From NCBI GenBank assembly GCA_965221835.1, contig OZ244916.1, positions 1,426,001 through 1,490,000 on the forward strand: 64,000 nucleotides of DNA, given 5' to 3'. The number at the start of each line of letters is the position of its first letter. Within the stretch, counting starts at the first letter, position 1. This DNA is from Persebacter sp965221835 (GTDB lineage Bacteria; Pseudomonadota; Gammaproteobacteria; Tethybacterales; Persebacteraceae). Position numbers and translations under genes: made by a program. Below are positions 25,139-33,571 of the stretch, piece after piece. The notes under the pieces are model-generated. The model was not told the DNA's origin. It saw only the letters and a program-made list of their open reading frames with translations, and made no database searches.

Positions 25139-25341
25139 ATTTTGTAAACGCCATTTGCGATTTGCGGCGGAAGTTTGCGCGTACGGATTTTCGCATAGAG
25201 AATAAATAACCAATTTTCCCGCTTGGGAAAAATGGTCTGCAAATCAAATCCCGTTTTGTTAAACGCCATTTGCGATTTGCGGCGGAAGTTTGCGATTTGC
25301 GCGTACTTTGCGCGTGCAGATTCCTGCATTTGCGGGAATGG
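25139..25341. repeat. Two direct repeats of about 43 bp and a small palindrome
   Basis: AAACGCCATTTGCGATTTGC continuing GGCGGAAGTTTGCG occurs at 25139-25181 and 25254-25297. ATTCCTGCA-TT-TGCGGGAAT at 25320-25339 is a near-perfect inverted repeat of the common ATTCCCGC..GCGGGAAT kind. The whole tRNA-Val to DUF3750 gap (25114-25408) holds only this. Confidence 0.75.
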
Positions 25342-25396
25342 AAGCGGGCGAGGCGGGAGAAATATAACGGGCGGGCGGAAAAGGCGGGATTTCCGC

Positions 25397-25402
25397 TATA
25401 AT
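25397..25402 (+). promoter_or_regulatory. -10 box of the DUF3750 gene (predicted leaderless)
   Basis: TATAAT 6 nt before the ATG at 25409; no ribosome site between them. Confidence 0.45.
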
Positions 25403-25408
25403 TCCGGC

Positions 25409-25990
25409 ATGATTTTGACAAGACGGCGGGCGGGGATATTTTTGCGGGCGATTGCGTTCGCGCTTTTGGCGGCGGCGGTTTGGGATTGGGCGGCGGCGCA
25501 TAACTGGGAAAGCGCGACTCGCGCATCGGCGAATCTTGCGCCGTCTCCGGATGCGGAACGCGGTGCGGTTATTCAAGCGTACGCCGCACGGTTGTGGGGA
25601 TGGCGCGGAATTTTCGCCGATCATACTTGGATTTCGGTAAAACCCGAAAACGCTGCGGCATATACGGTGTACGAAGTTGTCGGCTGGCGGTTGCGGCGTG
25701 GACTTCCGGCATTGCGAATCGCCGAAGATATTCCGGACCGGCATTGGTTTGGCGGGCGTCCGCGCATATTGGTGGATGTACGCGGTGCGGAAGCGGAATC
25801 GCTGGCGGCGGCAATCGCAAAAGCGGCGGCGGAATATCCGTTTCCCCGCACTTATCGCGCTTTTCCCGGTCCGAACAGCAACACTTTTACCGCATGGATT
25901 GCAGAACGCGTGCCGCAACTCGGATTGGATCTTCCGTTGCGTGCGGTCGGAAAAGGATTTGTCGGGCGCGCATTGGAAAAAGAAATTTAA
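25409..25990 (+). CDS. DUF3750 family protein
   Basis: 193 aa. One N-terminal membrane segment (AIAFALLAAAVWDWAAAHNW) acts as anchor or signal. The soluble part has the family's conserved AAAVIQAYAARLWGWRG-like stretch (here GAVIQAYAARLWGWRGIFAD), HTWISVKPENAAAYTVYEV, the catalytic-looking PFPRTYRAFPGPNSNTF and TAWIAERVP. His, Asn and Cys-less polar motifs suggest an NlpC/transglutaminase-like fold, but the function is not established. The frame upstream of 25409 (to 25223) lies in repeats and is not used. TAATG overlap with dut. Confidence 0.8.
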   Translation: MILTRRRAGIFLRAIAFALLAAAVWDWAAAHNWESATRASANLAPSPDAERGAVIQAYAARLWGWRGIFADHTWISVKPENAAAYTVYEVVGWRLRRGLPALRIAEDIPDRHWFGGRPRILVDVRGAEAESLAAAIAKAAAEYPFPRTYRAFPGPNSNTFTAWIAERVPQLGLDLPLRAVGKGFVGRALEKEI

Positions 25991-26460
25991 TGTCGCGCGC
26001 GCCTTTGCAAATAGAAACAAAAATTGTGGATGCGCGAGTCGGGCGCGATTTTCCGCCGCCGCAATACGAATCCGCCGCCGCCGCCGGAATGGATTTGCGG
26101 GCGTGTTTGGAATCGCCGCAAACCATCATTCCGGGCGACACTTTAATTGTCGGCACCGGAATCGCTTTGTCCGTTCGCGATGAAAACTATATGGCAATTC
26201 TCGCGCCGCGTTCCGGGTTGGGCGTAAAACACGGAATCGTTTTGGCGAATACGATAGGCGTTATTGACGCCGATTATCAGGATGAAATTCGTGCCGCCTT
26301 GTTTAATCGCGGCGCAACGCCGTACGAAATCGCACCCGGCGAACGAATTTGTCAACTCATAATATTGCCGATTGCCCGCGCGGAGTTGAAAATTGTAGAC
26401 ACTTTTTCGCTCGTCACCGCGCGCGGAAAAGGCGGTTTTGGTTCCACCGGCAAGTTATAA
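25990..26460 (+). CDS. dut: dUTP pyrophosphatase
   Basis: Trimeric dUTPase that lowers dUTP and provides dUMP. 156 aa. All five motifs seen: AAGMDLRA, APRSGLGVKHG, GVIDADYQDEI, GERICQLII, and the C-terminal GKGGFGSTG. Starts on the last base of the DUF3750 stop (TAATG). A longer frame from 25594 is out of frame with the upstream gene and rejected. Confidence 0.96.
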   Translation: MSRAPLQIETKIVDARVGRDFPPPQYESAAAAGMDLRACLESPQTIIPGDTLIVGTGIALSVRDENYMAILAPRSGLGVKHGIVLANTIGVIDADYQDEIRAALFNRGATPYEIAPGERICQLIILPIARAELKIVDTFSLVTARGKGGFGSTGKL

Positions 26461-26585
26461 ACCGCCCGCGCGGGATGCGTTTTTTAATACGGAATTACGG
26501 CGGAGTTGCGGCGCGTTTGGGCGGAGTTGCGGCGAAAAATTGCATATAACAAAAAAGAATAATTGACTTAAAAGATATTCTTTAA

Positions 26586-26591
26586 TATAAT
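26586..26591 (+). promoter_or_regulatory. -10 box of cysG
   Basis: TATAAT 10 nt before the cysG ATG at 26602, giving a predicted leader of only about 4 nt and no ribosome site. The 26461-26585 gap otherwise holds a GC-rich stem followed by six T near 26471-26486. Confidence 0.4.
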
Positions 26592-26601
26592 ATAACGCTT
26601 A

Positions 26602-28092
26602 ATGGAATATTTCCCGTTTTTCTTTGATTTGCGCGGGCGGACGATATTGCTGGTCGGCGGCGGTGCGGTTGCGTTGCGCAAGGCGGAGTTGCTCGTGCGG
26701 GCGGGCGGGCGATTGATTGCGGTTGCGCCGCAAATTGATGCGCCGCTCGCCGCAATTGTTTGCAACGGCGGCGGCGAAGTGCGGCGGCGTGAATACGATT
26801 CCGCCGATATGGACGGTTGCATTATCGCCGTTGCCGCAACCGATGACGATGTGCTCAATCGCCGCGTACGCAAAGACGGACAAATACGCCGCGTACCGGT
26901 CAATGTGGTCGACAATCCCGCTTTGTGCGATTTTATTTTTCCGGCATTAATTGACCGTTCGCCGTTGGTGGCGGCGGTTTCGTCCGGCGGCGCATCGCCG
27001 GTATTGGCGAGAAGAGTGCGGGCGCGAATGGAAATGTTGCTCGCCCCTGCGACCGGACGATTGTGCGAATGGTGCGGCGCATTGCGAGACAAAGTTAAAG
27101 CGGCGGTACCCGAATCGCGGCGGCGGTTATTTTGGGAACGGATATTGGACGGTGCGGCGGCGGAAGCCGTACTGGCGGGCGACGAAAAACGCGGCGGCGA
27201 ATTGTTGGATGACGAGTTGCGGCGATTTGCCGCCGATGAAATAGCCGCCGGGGAAGTGTATCTTATCGGTGCGGGACCGGGCGCCGCCGATTTGCTGACT
27301 TTGCGCGCGTTGCGGCTTTTGCAAAAAGCCGATGTGGTGGTGTATGACCGTTTGGTGTCGACGGCGGTATTGGAACTGGCACGGCGCGATGCCGAAAAAA
27401 TATTTGTCGGCAAACGGCGCGATTTTCATTCCGTTTCGCAAGAAGAAATTAATCAAATTTTAATCTCCCGTGCGCGGCAAGGGTTGCGGGTGGCGCGATT
27501 GAAAGGCGGAGATCCGTTCATTTTCGGGCGCGGCGGCGAAGAAATGCAGGCGTTGCAACAAGCGGGCATTTCGTTTCAAACGGCGGCGGGAATTACCGCG
27601 GCACTCGGTTGTGCGGCGGCGGCGGGAATTCCGCTGACTCATCGCGATGCGGCGCGCGGCGTGCGTTTTTGCACCGCTTATCGCCGCGATATGGGCGATA
27701 AAAAATATTGGCGCAAAATCGCCGCAGACCGGGAATGCACACTCGCGTTTTATATGGCGGGCGCATATCTGAAAGAGACGGCGCAAAATCTTGTTGCCGC
27801 CGGACTCGCGGCGGAAACGCCGGCGGCGGTGATTTGTGCCGGCGCGACTTTTGCGCAACGGATTATTGTCGGCGCGTTGTCGGACATTTCCGCGCGTGCC
27901 GAATCGCGGTTGGTGTCGCCCGCGCTTTTGATTGTCGGCGAAACGGTTTCGCTGCATTGCGCGCCCGCCGAATTGACGGATGCGGAACCGCCCTTTCCGC
28001 GCCTGCAACCGCCCGCAACGCGCGTAAATGATGCAAATGCGAACGATGAAAACGGCGCAATTGTCCCGGAAAAAATTGATGCTGTCGCCTGA
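26602..28092 (+). CDS. cysG: Trifunctional sirohaem synthase
   Basis: Methylates uroporphyrinogen III and then oxidises and ferrochelates it to sirohaem, the cofactor of sulfite reductase. 496 aa, above the usual ~460. Residues 1-215: Rossmann dehydrogenase/ferrochelatase (ILLVGGGAVALRKAELLV, VNVVDNPALCDFIFPA, SSGGASPVLARRVR). Residues 220-460: methyltransferase (VYLIGAGPGAADLLTLRA, DVVVYDRLVS, RLKGGDPFIFGRGGEE, ITAALGCAAAAGIPLTHRD). The Asn/Asp-rich tail after 470 is extra. First gene of cysG-cysJ-cysI. Confidence 0.95.
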   Translation: MEYFPFFFDLRGRTILLVGGGAVALRKAELLVRAGGRLIAVAPQIDAPLAAIVCNGGGEVRRREYDSADMDGCIIAVAATDDDVLNRRVRKDGQIRRVPVNVVDNPALCDFIFPALIDRSPLVAAVSSGGASPVLARRVRARMEMLLAPATGRLCEWCGALRDKVKAAVPESRRRLFWERILDGAAAEAVLAGDEKRGGELLDDELRRFAADEIAAGEVYLIGAGPGAADLLTLRALRLLQKADVVVYDRLVSTAVLELARRDAEKIFVGKRRDFHSVSQEEINQILISRARQGLRVARLKGGDPFIFGRGGEEMQALQQAGISFQTAAGITAALGCAAAAGIPLTHRDAARGVRFCTAYRRDMGDKKYWRKIAADRECTLAFYMAGAYLKETAQNLVAAGLAAETPAAVICAGATFAQRIIVGALSDISARAESRLVSPALLIVGETVSLHCAPAELTDAEPPFPRLQPPATRVNDANANDENGAIVPEKIDAVA

Positions 28093-29812
28093 ACAAATGC
28101 AACAAGCCGAACGGCTGTCGGCGCAACTCACGCCGCGGCAGTTAGATTGGTTAAGCGGTTATTTGGCGGGATTGCATTCTCCGACCGCCGCCGTCCCCGC
28201 ATTGCCCGCCGCCGAACCGCCGCGGGCGACGATTTTGTATGGTTCGCAAACCGGCAACTGCAAAGACATTGCCGAACAAGCGGCGGCGGCGGTGCGGCAA
28301 CGCGGAATGACGGCGGATGTTTTTTCCATGTCCGATTACAAAACGGCGCGACTAAAAAGGGAAAAGTTTTTGTTTGCCGTTGTCAGCACGCACGGCGAAG
28401 GCGACCCGCCGGATTCGGCGATGGCGTTTTTTGATTTTTTGCGCGGTGCGCGCGCGCCGCAACTGCCCGATTTGTCGTTTTCGGTGTTGGCATTGGGCGA
28501 TAGCAGTTACGACCATTTCTGTCGCGCCGGACGCGATTTGGATGCGCGATTGCGCGCACTCGGTGCGTCTTCGCTCGGCGAATTGATTGAATGCGATTTG
28601 GATTTTGAACGCGGTGCGGCGCAATGGCAAAACGCTGCCGCCGAATCGCTTGCGCGGGCGGCAGAATCGTCTGCGGCGGCGACAATTGCAACAACAACGG
28701 CGGCAACGGCGGAATCGTTCGCCGCGACTCACAACCGGCAAAATCCATTTTCCGCGCCGGTGCTGGCAAATGTCGTACTCAACGGCGGACGCGGTACGCG
28801 GCATTTAGAAATATCGCTTGAAGGATCCGGACTTGCATATCGCCCCGGCGATTCGCTGGGCGTTTGGCCGCAAAACGCAAGCGAACGGGCGGCGCAAATT
28901 GCCGCATTATTAAAATTGGAATGGGGAGACGAAATTGAATTGCACGGCGAACGGGCGGCGGTTTCGGAATGGCTATTGTCGCGGCTGGATATTTCCGTTT
29001 TGTCGCCCGCCGTGCTGGCGCGTTATGCCGCGATTGCCGACACCGGCGACGGTTTTGCGGATACGGCACGCGCGAAACAATTCGCCGCCGGACGCGATTT
29101 GCGCGATTTGTTGCGCGCCTTTCCGCCGCCGCCGGAAGCGGGACGCGAAGTGCTGGAATGCGTCCGCCGACTGACTCCGCGCCTGTATTCTGTCGCTTCT
29201 TCGGTGCGGGCGCGAGAAGACGAAGCGCATTTGCTTGTCGCCCGCGATTTTTATTACAGCGCGAACGGCGGCGTGCGAACGGGCGTTTGCTCTTCGTATT
29301 TGGGCGGTTTGCGGGAAGGCGATTCGCTGAAAGTTTTTGTGCAACAAAACGAAAACTTCCATTTGCCGGACGACAATGACGCGGCTTTGATTATGATCGG
29401 TCCCGGCACCGGTGTCGCACCGTTTCGCGCATTTATGGAAGAACGCGAAGAACGCGGCGGCAACGGCAAAAACTGGCTTTTTTTCGGCGAACGGCGGCGG
29501 CGCGAAGATTTTTATTATCAAACCGAATGGCTTTCGCGACTCAAATCGGGCGCGTTGACAAAAATGGATGCAGCATTTTCGCGCGACGGACCGACAAAAG
29601 TTTATGTGCAACATAAAATGCGCCGTCACGCCGAAACTTTGTGGCAGTGGATGGAAAGCGGCGCATGCGTTTATGTTTGCGGAGACGAAAAACGAATGGC
29701 GGGCGATGTCCATGCCGAATTGCGCGAAATCGTCCGCGCGCACGGCGGCGATGGCGATTCTTATCTGGAAAAAATGCGGGCGGCAGGGAGGTATCAACGA
29801 GATGTCTATTGA
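28079..29812 (+). CDS. cysJ: Sulfite reductase flavoprotein alpha subunit
   Basis: NADPH to FAD to FMN electron carrier feeding CysI. 577 aa. N-terminal CysJ helix (MLSPEQMQQAERLSAQLT), flavodoxin domain (ILYGSQTGNCKDIAEQ, STHGEGDPPDSAMAFF, LALGDSSYDHFC), FAD domain (RLYSVASS, GGVRTGVCSSYL), NADPH domain (GPGTGVAPFRAFMEER, NWLFFGERRRREDFYYQ) and the terminal RYQRDVY. Overlaps cysG by 14 bp and cysI by 11 bp. A Thr/Ala-rich linker at about 205-225 separates the flavodoxin domain. Confidence 0.95.
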   Translation: MLSPEQMQQAERLSAQLTPRQLDWLSGYLAGLHSPTAAVPALPAAEPPRATILYGSQTGNCKDIAEQAAAAVRQRGMTADVFSMSDYKTARLKREKFLFAVVSTHGEGDPPDSAMAFFDFLRGARAPQLPDLSFSVLALGDSSYDHFCRAGRDLDARLRALGASSLGELIECDLDFERGAAQWQNAAAESLARAAESSAAATIATTTAATAESFAATHNRQNPFSAPVLANVVLNGGRGTRHLEISLEGSGLAYRPGDSLGVWPQNASERAAQIAALLKLEWGDEIELHGERAAVSEWLLSRLDISVLSPAVLARYAAIADTGDGFADTARAKQFAAGRDLRDLLRAFPPPPEAGREVLECVRRLTPRLYSVASSVRAREDEAHLLVARDFYYSANGGVRTGVCSSYLGGLREGDSLKVFVQQNENFHLPDDNDAALIMIGPGTGVAPFRAFMEEREERGGNGKNWLFFGERRRREDFYYQTEWLSRLKSGALTKMDAAFSRDGPTKVYVQHKMRRHAETLWQWMESGACVYVCGDEKRMAGDVHAELREIVRAHGGDGDSYLEKMRAAGRYQRDVY

Positions 29813-31541
29813 AACAAAAAACAGCGCGCCGATTCCGAAAAGCGCGGACGAACTGGCGGCAAATCCGTCCGAAGTGGAAACGGTCAAAGACCGAAGCGAC
29901 TATTTGCGCGGCGGAATTGCCGCAGGATTGGAAGACGAACTCACGGGCGGACTCGCGGAAGGCGACCAAAGTTTAATTAAATTTCACGGAATTTATCAGC
30001 AAGACGACCGCGACAATCGCGCCGACCGTGCCGCACGAAAACTGGAACCGGATTTTTCGTTTATGATTCGCTTGCGCGTGCCGGGCGGCGTACTTTCTTC
30101 GGCGCAATGGCTGGCGGTGGATGCCGCCGCAACCGATTTAACCCGCGCCGGCAGCATTCGTTTGACAACCCGGCAGACGCTGCAATTTCACGGCGTGCCG
30201 CGCGACAATCTTCGCCCGTTGTTGCAAACTTGCGCGCGGCGGTTGTTGGATTCGGTTGCCGCTTGCGGCGATGTCAATCGCAATGTAATGTGTTCGGCAC
30301 ACGCCGGATTGTCGCCGGTGCATGCCGCGGCGCACGACACGGCGGCACAAATCAGCGCGACGCTTTTGCCGCGTACCCGCGCCTATTTTGAGATTTGGTT
30401 AGGCGAAGAAAAACTCGCCGCCGGTCCCGATTTTCGCGCCGCAGAACCGCTATACGGCAAACATTATCTGCCGCGCAAATTCAAAATCGCCGTCGCCGTG
30501 CCGCCCGCAAACGATGTGGATATTTATTCGCAAGATGTCGGTTTTGTCGCTGTCGTGCGCGGCGAAAAACTTCGCGGTTTCAATGTTCTCGCGGGCGGCG
30601 GTTTGGGAATGACTTTCGGCGTTCGCGAAACTTATCCGCGTCTCGGCGATGAAATCGGATTTTGCGCGCCGTCTCAAGCGGCGGATGTCGCGTGGCATCT
30701 CGCCACAATTCAGCGCGATTATGGCAATCGCAGCGACCGCAAACAGGCGCGATTCAAATACACTATCGCGCGACTCGGAAAAGATTTTATTCGCGAAGAA
30801 CTATGCCGCCGCGCCGGTTTCGTATTGCCGCCGTGCGAAAAAACGCCGCCGTGGTCGGGGCGCGAAGACATTCTCGGCTGGCAAAAACAATCAAACGGAC
30901 TCTGGACACTCGGCATTTTTGTAGAAAACGGGCGCATCGCGGACGGCGCATTAAAAGACGCATTGCGCGAAACCGCCGCGTTGTCGTGTTGCGATTTTCT
31001 CATGACGCCGAATCAAAATATTATGCTGATTAATATCGCATCGCGCGAACGGGTGGAAAAAGTTTTTTCGCGGCGCGGAGTGTCATGCGATTTTTCCGGA
31101 CTTTCGGGAATGCGGCGTAACGCGATGGCGTGCGTGGCGTTGCCGACTTGCCCGCTGGCGTTTGCCGATGCCGAACGCTATTTGCCGACTTTGGTGACGC
31201 GATTGGAAACCGAACTCGCGCGACACAGTTTAAGCGAATATCCCATTAGCATTCGCATGACCGGTTGCCCGAACGGTTGCGCCCGCCCGTATTTGGGCGA
31301 AATCGGTTTGGTCGGAAAATCGCCCGGGCGATACAACTTATATTTGGGTGCGGCGGCGGACGGTTCGCGATTGTCCGCCTTGGCGGGAAATAACATGCGC
31401 GAAGCAGACATTGTCGCGTTTTTGTCGCCGCTTTTCGGCGAATACGCCGCCGCCCGCGAAAGCAGCGAATCCTTCGGCGATTTTCTCGTCCGCACCGGCA
31501 AAATCAATCCGCCCGCCGCCCCCGCCGATTTTCATGGATGA
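29802..31541 (+). CDS. cysI: Sulfite reductase hemoprotein beta subunit
   Basis: Sirohaem/[4Fe-4S] enzyme reducing sulfite to sulfide for cysteine synthesis. 579 aa. Siro-binding residues in IRLTTRQTLQFHGV, RNVMCSAHAG, and the cluster ligands CVALPTCPLAF and TGCPNGCARPYLGEIGLVG, then YNLYLGAAADG and FGDFLVRTGKINPP near the end. Start at 29802 is backed by GGGAGG ten bases upstream; the longer frame is within cysJ. PAPS reductase and cysteine synthase are not in this window. Confidence 0.96.
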   Translation: MSIETKNSAPIPKSADELAANPSEVETVKDRSDYLRGGIAAGLEDELTGGLAEGDQSLIKFHGIYQQDDRDNRADRAARKLEPDFSFMIRLRVPGGVLSSAQWLAVDAAATDLTRAGSIRLTTRQTLQFHGVPRDNLRPLLQTCARRLLDSVAACGDVNRNVMCSAHAGLSPVHAAAHDTAAQISATLLPRTRAYFEIWLGEEKLAAGPDFRAAEPLYGKHYLPRKFKIAVAVPPANDVDIYSQDVGFVAVVRGEKLRGFNVLAGGGLGMTFGVRETYPRLGDEIGFCAPSQAADVAWHLATIQRDYGNRSDRKQARFKYTIARLGKDFIREELCRRAGFVLPPCEKTPPWSGREDILGWQKQSNGLWTLGIFVENGRIADGALKDALRETAALSCCDFLMTPNQNIMLINIASRERVEKVFSRRGVSCDFSGLSGMRRNAMACVALPTCPLAFADAERYLPTLVTRLETELARHSLSEYPISIRMTGCPNGCARPYLGEIGLVGKSPGRYNLYLGAAADGSRLSALAGNNMREADIVAFLSPLFGEYAAARESSESFGDFLVRTGKINPPAAPADFHG

Positions 31542-31567
31542 CGGCGGCGGCGGCGACAAATTGCGAG

Positions 31568-31654
31568 TTATTTTTTGCGCGGCGGCACAACCCACCAAAT
31601 GAAAATTCCTGCAATCAGCAACGCGAGAAGGGCTTCCAGCAAAATAAAAATCAT
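31568..31654 (-). CDS. 28-residue single-helix membrane protein
   Basis: Below the size of usual calls. On the minus strand: MIFILLEALLALLIAGIFIW then WVVPPRKK, one membrane helix with a positive tail. TTTAAGGGAAAG lies 4-9 nt before the ATG as a good ribosome site. The frame is clean and the composition is that of a real small membrane protein. Role unknown. Confidence 0.55.
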   Translation of the reverse strand: MIFILLEALLALLIAGIFIWWVVPPRKK

Positions 31655-31747
31655 AACTTTCCCTTAAATACAATGCGACATATTACTACAAAACGCGGCG
31701 GCAAAACAAATCCCGTTGCACAAAACAATATGGTTTTTTCGAACAAC

Positions 31748-32635
31748 ATGAACAAAAACATTCGGATATTTCTTTTTGCATTTTTATTCGCCTTGCCGAA
31801 CGCATTCGCCTTCGCCGCCGCCGCCGAATGCCCGACCGTAAAAATGGGCGCGGAAGGAAATCGTAAAGCGGCAGCATTATCGGAAAAAGTTTTGGAATAT
31901 TTGCAAACGACCGATGCGAAAGTTGCATTACTCGGACGCGCCGGTTCCGATGCGCCCGAAAAAAGATTCGTCAAAAAAATCGGCGCGTGGAACTATACGC
32001 ACGGCGGATTAGTTTACCGCAATCATCCCGCCGGAAAATGGACGGTCGTGCATTTAATAAATACTTGCAAAGAACAATCAGAAGTTTTTACAGAAACCGT
32101 GATGCAATTCTTTTTGGACAATCCGCATGAATATCGCGCCGTCGTCGCCGTGCCGTCCGCGCAAATGCAAAACGCATTGGAAGAATTAATCGTTCGCAAA
32201 AACGCTGCCGCCGGATTTCGCAACGATAGCGTATACAGTTCCATTTCATATCCGTTTTCTTTGGCGCGACAAAATTCCAACGAATATATTTTGGATACTT
32301 TCGCGGCGGCATTGGCAAAAATGGAAAAACGCGAAATTTTTTCACGCGAAGAAGCGAAGGAATATTTTTTATCATCGCCGCATCGCGAAAAGTTCGCCCC
32401 CGAAATTCTCCGCGCCGATTTTGTGGAAGTGTTAGGCGCATTTTTCGGATTCGGTCCGAATAATGCAACTTTGGACGATCATACTTTCGCCGAAAAAACA
32501 ACAGGCGAATTCGCGTTCGTCTCAGTCGGCGCATTAACAAATTTTTTGCAAAATCTCCAAATGCTACAACAAACAAAAGAATTAACCCTCCCCAACATTT
32601 CCCGCGCCCCCGACACCGAAACTATCGGGGAATAA
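31748..32635 (+). CDS. DUF2145 family exported protein
   Basis: 295 aa. Signal peptide MNKNIRIFLFAFLFALPNAF ending near AFAAAA. The mature part matches DUF2145: VALLGRAGSDAPEKRF, YTHGGLVYRNHPAGKWTVVH, FFLDNPHEYRAVVAVPS, SISYPFSLARQNSNEYILD and ATLDDHTFAEKTTGEF. The family is uncharacterised; conserved His, Asp and Ser positions suggest an enzyme-like periplasmic domain. Start chosen at the signal peptide; the longer frame reaches back to cysI and is not used. Confidence 0.8.
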   Translation: MNKNIRIFLFAFLFALPNAFAFAAAAECPTVKMGAEGNRKAAALSEKVLEYLQTTDAKVALLGRAGSDAPEKRFVKKIGAWNYTHGGLVYRNHPAGKWTVVHLINTCKEQSEVFTETVMQFFLDNPHEYRAVVAVPSAQMQNALEELIVRKNAAAGFRNDSVYSSISYPFSLARQNSNEYILDTFAAALAKMEKREIFSREEAKEYFLSSPHREKFAPEILRADFVEVLGAFFGFGPNNATLDDHTFAEKTTGEFAFVSVGALTNFLQNLQMLQQTKELTLPNISRAPDTETIGE

Positions 32636-32697
32636 CTTTTTTTGCGAACGCGAAAAATAAATTTGCAAAAAGATCCGCGCGGGCGTTTTTTTTCGCG

Positions 32698-32703
32698 TAT
32701 AAT
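32698..32703 (+). promoter_or_regulatory. -10 box of the restriction-modification pair
   Basis: TATAAT followed by a leader of about 28 nt before the methylase ATG at 32738. Confidence 0.45.
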
Positions 32704-32737
32704 CCGAATTTGATTTGCGTGAAAGAAAATAAATATC

Positions 32738-33571
32738 ATGTTTGAAGAAGAAGCAAAAACAGTGTTGCGCTATCCGGGCGGCAAACAGCGCGCCGTTAAA
32801 ATTCTCGCCGAATACATTCCGCCGGACGAATCCGAAATTTGCTCGCCGTTTTTGGGCGGCGGTTCTTTGGAATTGCATTGCGCATCAGCCCGCAAAACGC
32901 GCGTTTTCGGCTATGACAACTTCGCGCCGCTGACGGAGTTTTGGCATGAATTAATTTTTCGCCGCGAAACGCTCGCCGAAAAAGTATCCGCGTTTTTGCC
33001 GACCATAAAACGGGAAGATTTTTATCGCCTGCAAAAAACGCAAACGGAAATCGCCGACAAAACCGACCGCGCCGCCGCGTTTTTTGTCATTAATCGTGCG
33101 TCTTTTTCGGGCTGTACATTAAGCGGCGGAATGTCGCCGGGGCATCCGCGATTTACGCCCAGCGCGGTGGAACGATTGCGAAAATTTCCGTCCGACAAAG
33201 TGCGGCGCAACTTTTCCGTGCAAACTTCCGACTTCGCCGATTCTATCAACGCGCATCCGAACGCGATGATTTACGCCGACCCGCCGTATATGCTGAAAAA
33301 TCAGAATTTATACGGCGCGCGCGGCAACGGACATCGCGGATTTGACCACGAAAAACTGCGCGATATTTTGACTTCGCGCGGCGGGCGATGGTTGCTTTCG
33401 TATAACGATTGCGAACGGGCGCGACATTTATATCGCGGTTTTGTATCGCTGACGCCGAAATGGCGCTACGGAATGAGCAACGACAAAAACAGCCGCGAAT
33501 TGCTGATTCTGTCTCCCGAACTTGCGGACAAATTCGGCGAATTGCAAGGGCGGGCGGTTTCGGCGTTGTGA
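32738..33571 (+). CDS. D12-class DNA N6-adenine methyltransferase
   Basis: 277 aa, Dam/DpnM family. The AdoMet-binding RYPGGKQRAVKIL at residue 10, the F-G-G segment SPFLGGGSLELHCA, and catalytic DPPY in MIYADPPYMLKNQNLYG. FFVINRASFSGCTLSGGM is characteristic of this class. It methylates adenine in a short target; the target is unknown. Its stop overlaps the GTG start of the nuclease gene (GTGA), so it protects the host from the partner. Not the housekeeping dam: context is a two-gene system. Confidence 0.88.
   Translation: MFEEEAKTVLRYPGGKQRAVKILAEYIPPDESEICSPFLGGGSLELHCASARKTRVFGYDNFAPLTEFWHELIFRRETLAEKVSAFLPTIKREDFYRLQKTQTEIADKTDRAAAFFVINRASFSGCTLSGGMSPGHPRFTPSAVERLRKFPSDKVRRNFSVQTSDFADSINAHPNAMIYADPPYMLKNQNLYGARGNGHRGFDHEKLRDILTSRGGRWLLSYNDCERARHLYRGFVSLTPKWRYGMSNDKNSRELLILSPELADKFGELQGRAVSAL

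Noticed and set aside
32738..33571. Housekeeping Dam methylase
   Set aside because: Motifs belong to the D12 class but the gene is coupled to a nuclease; a chromosome-wide GATC role cannot be inferred.
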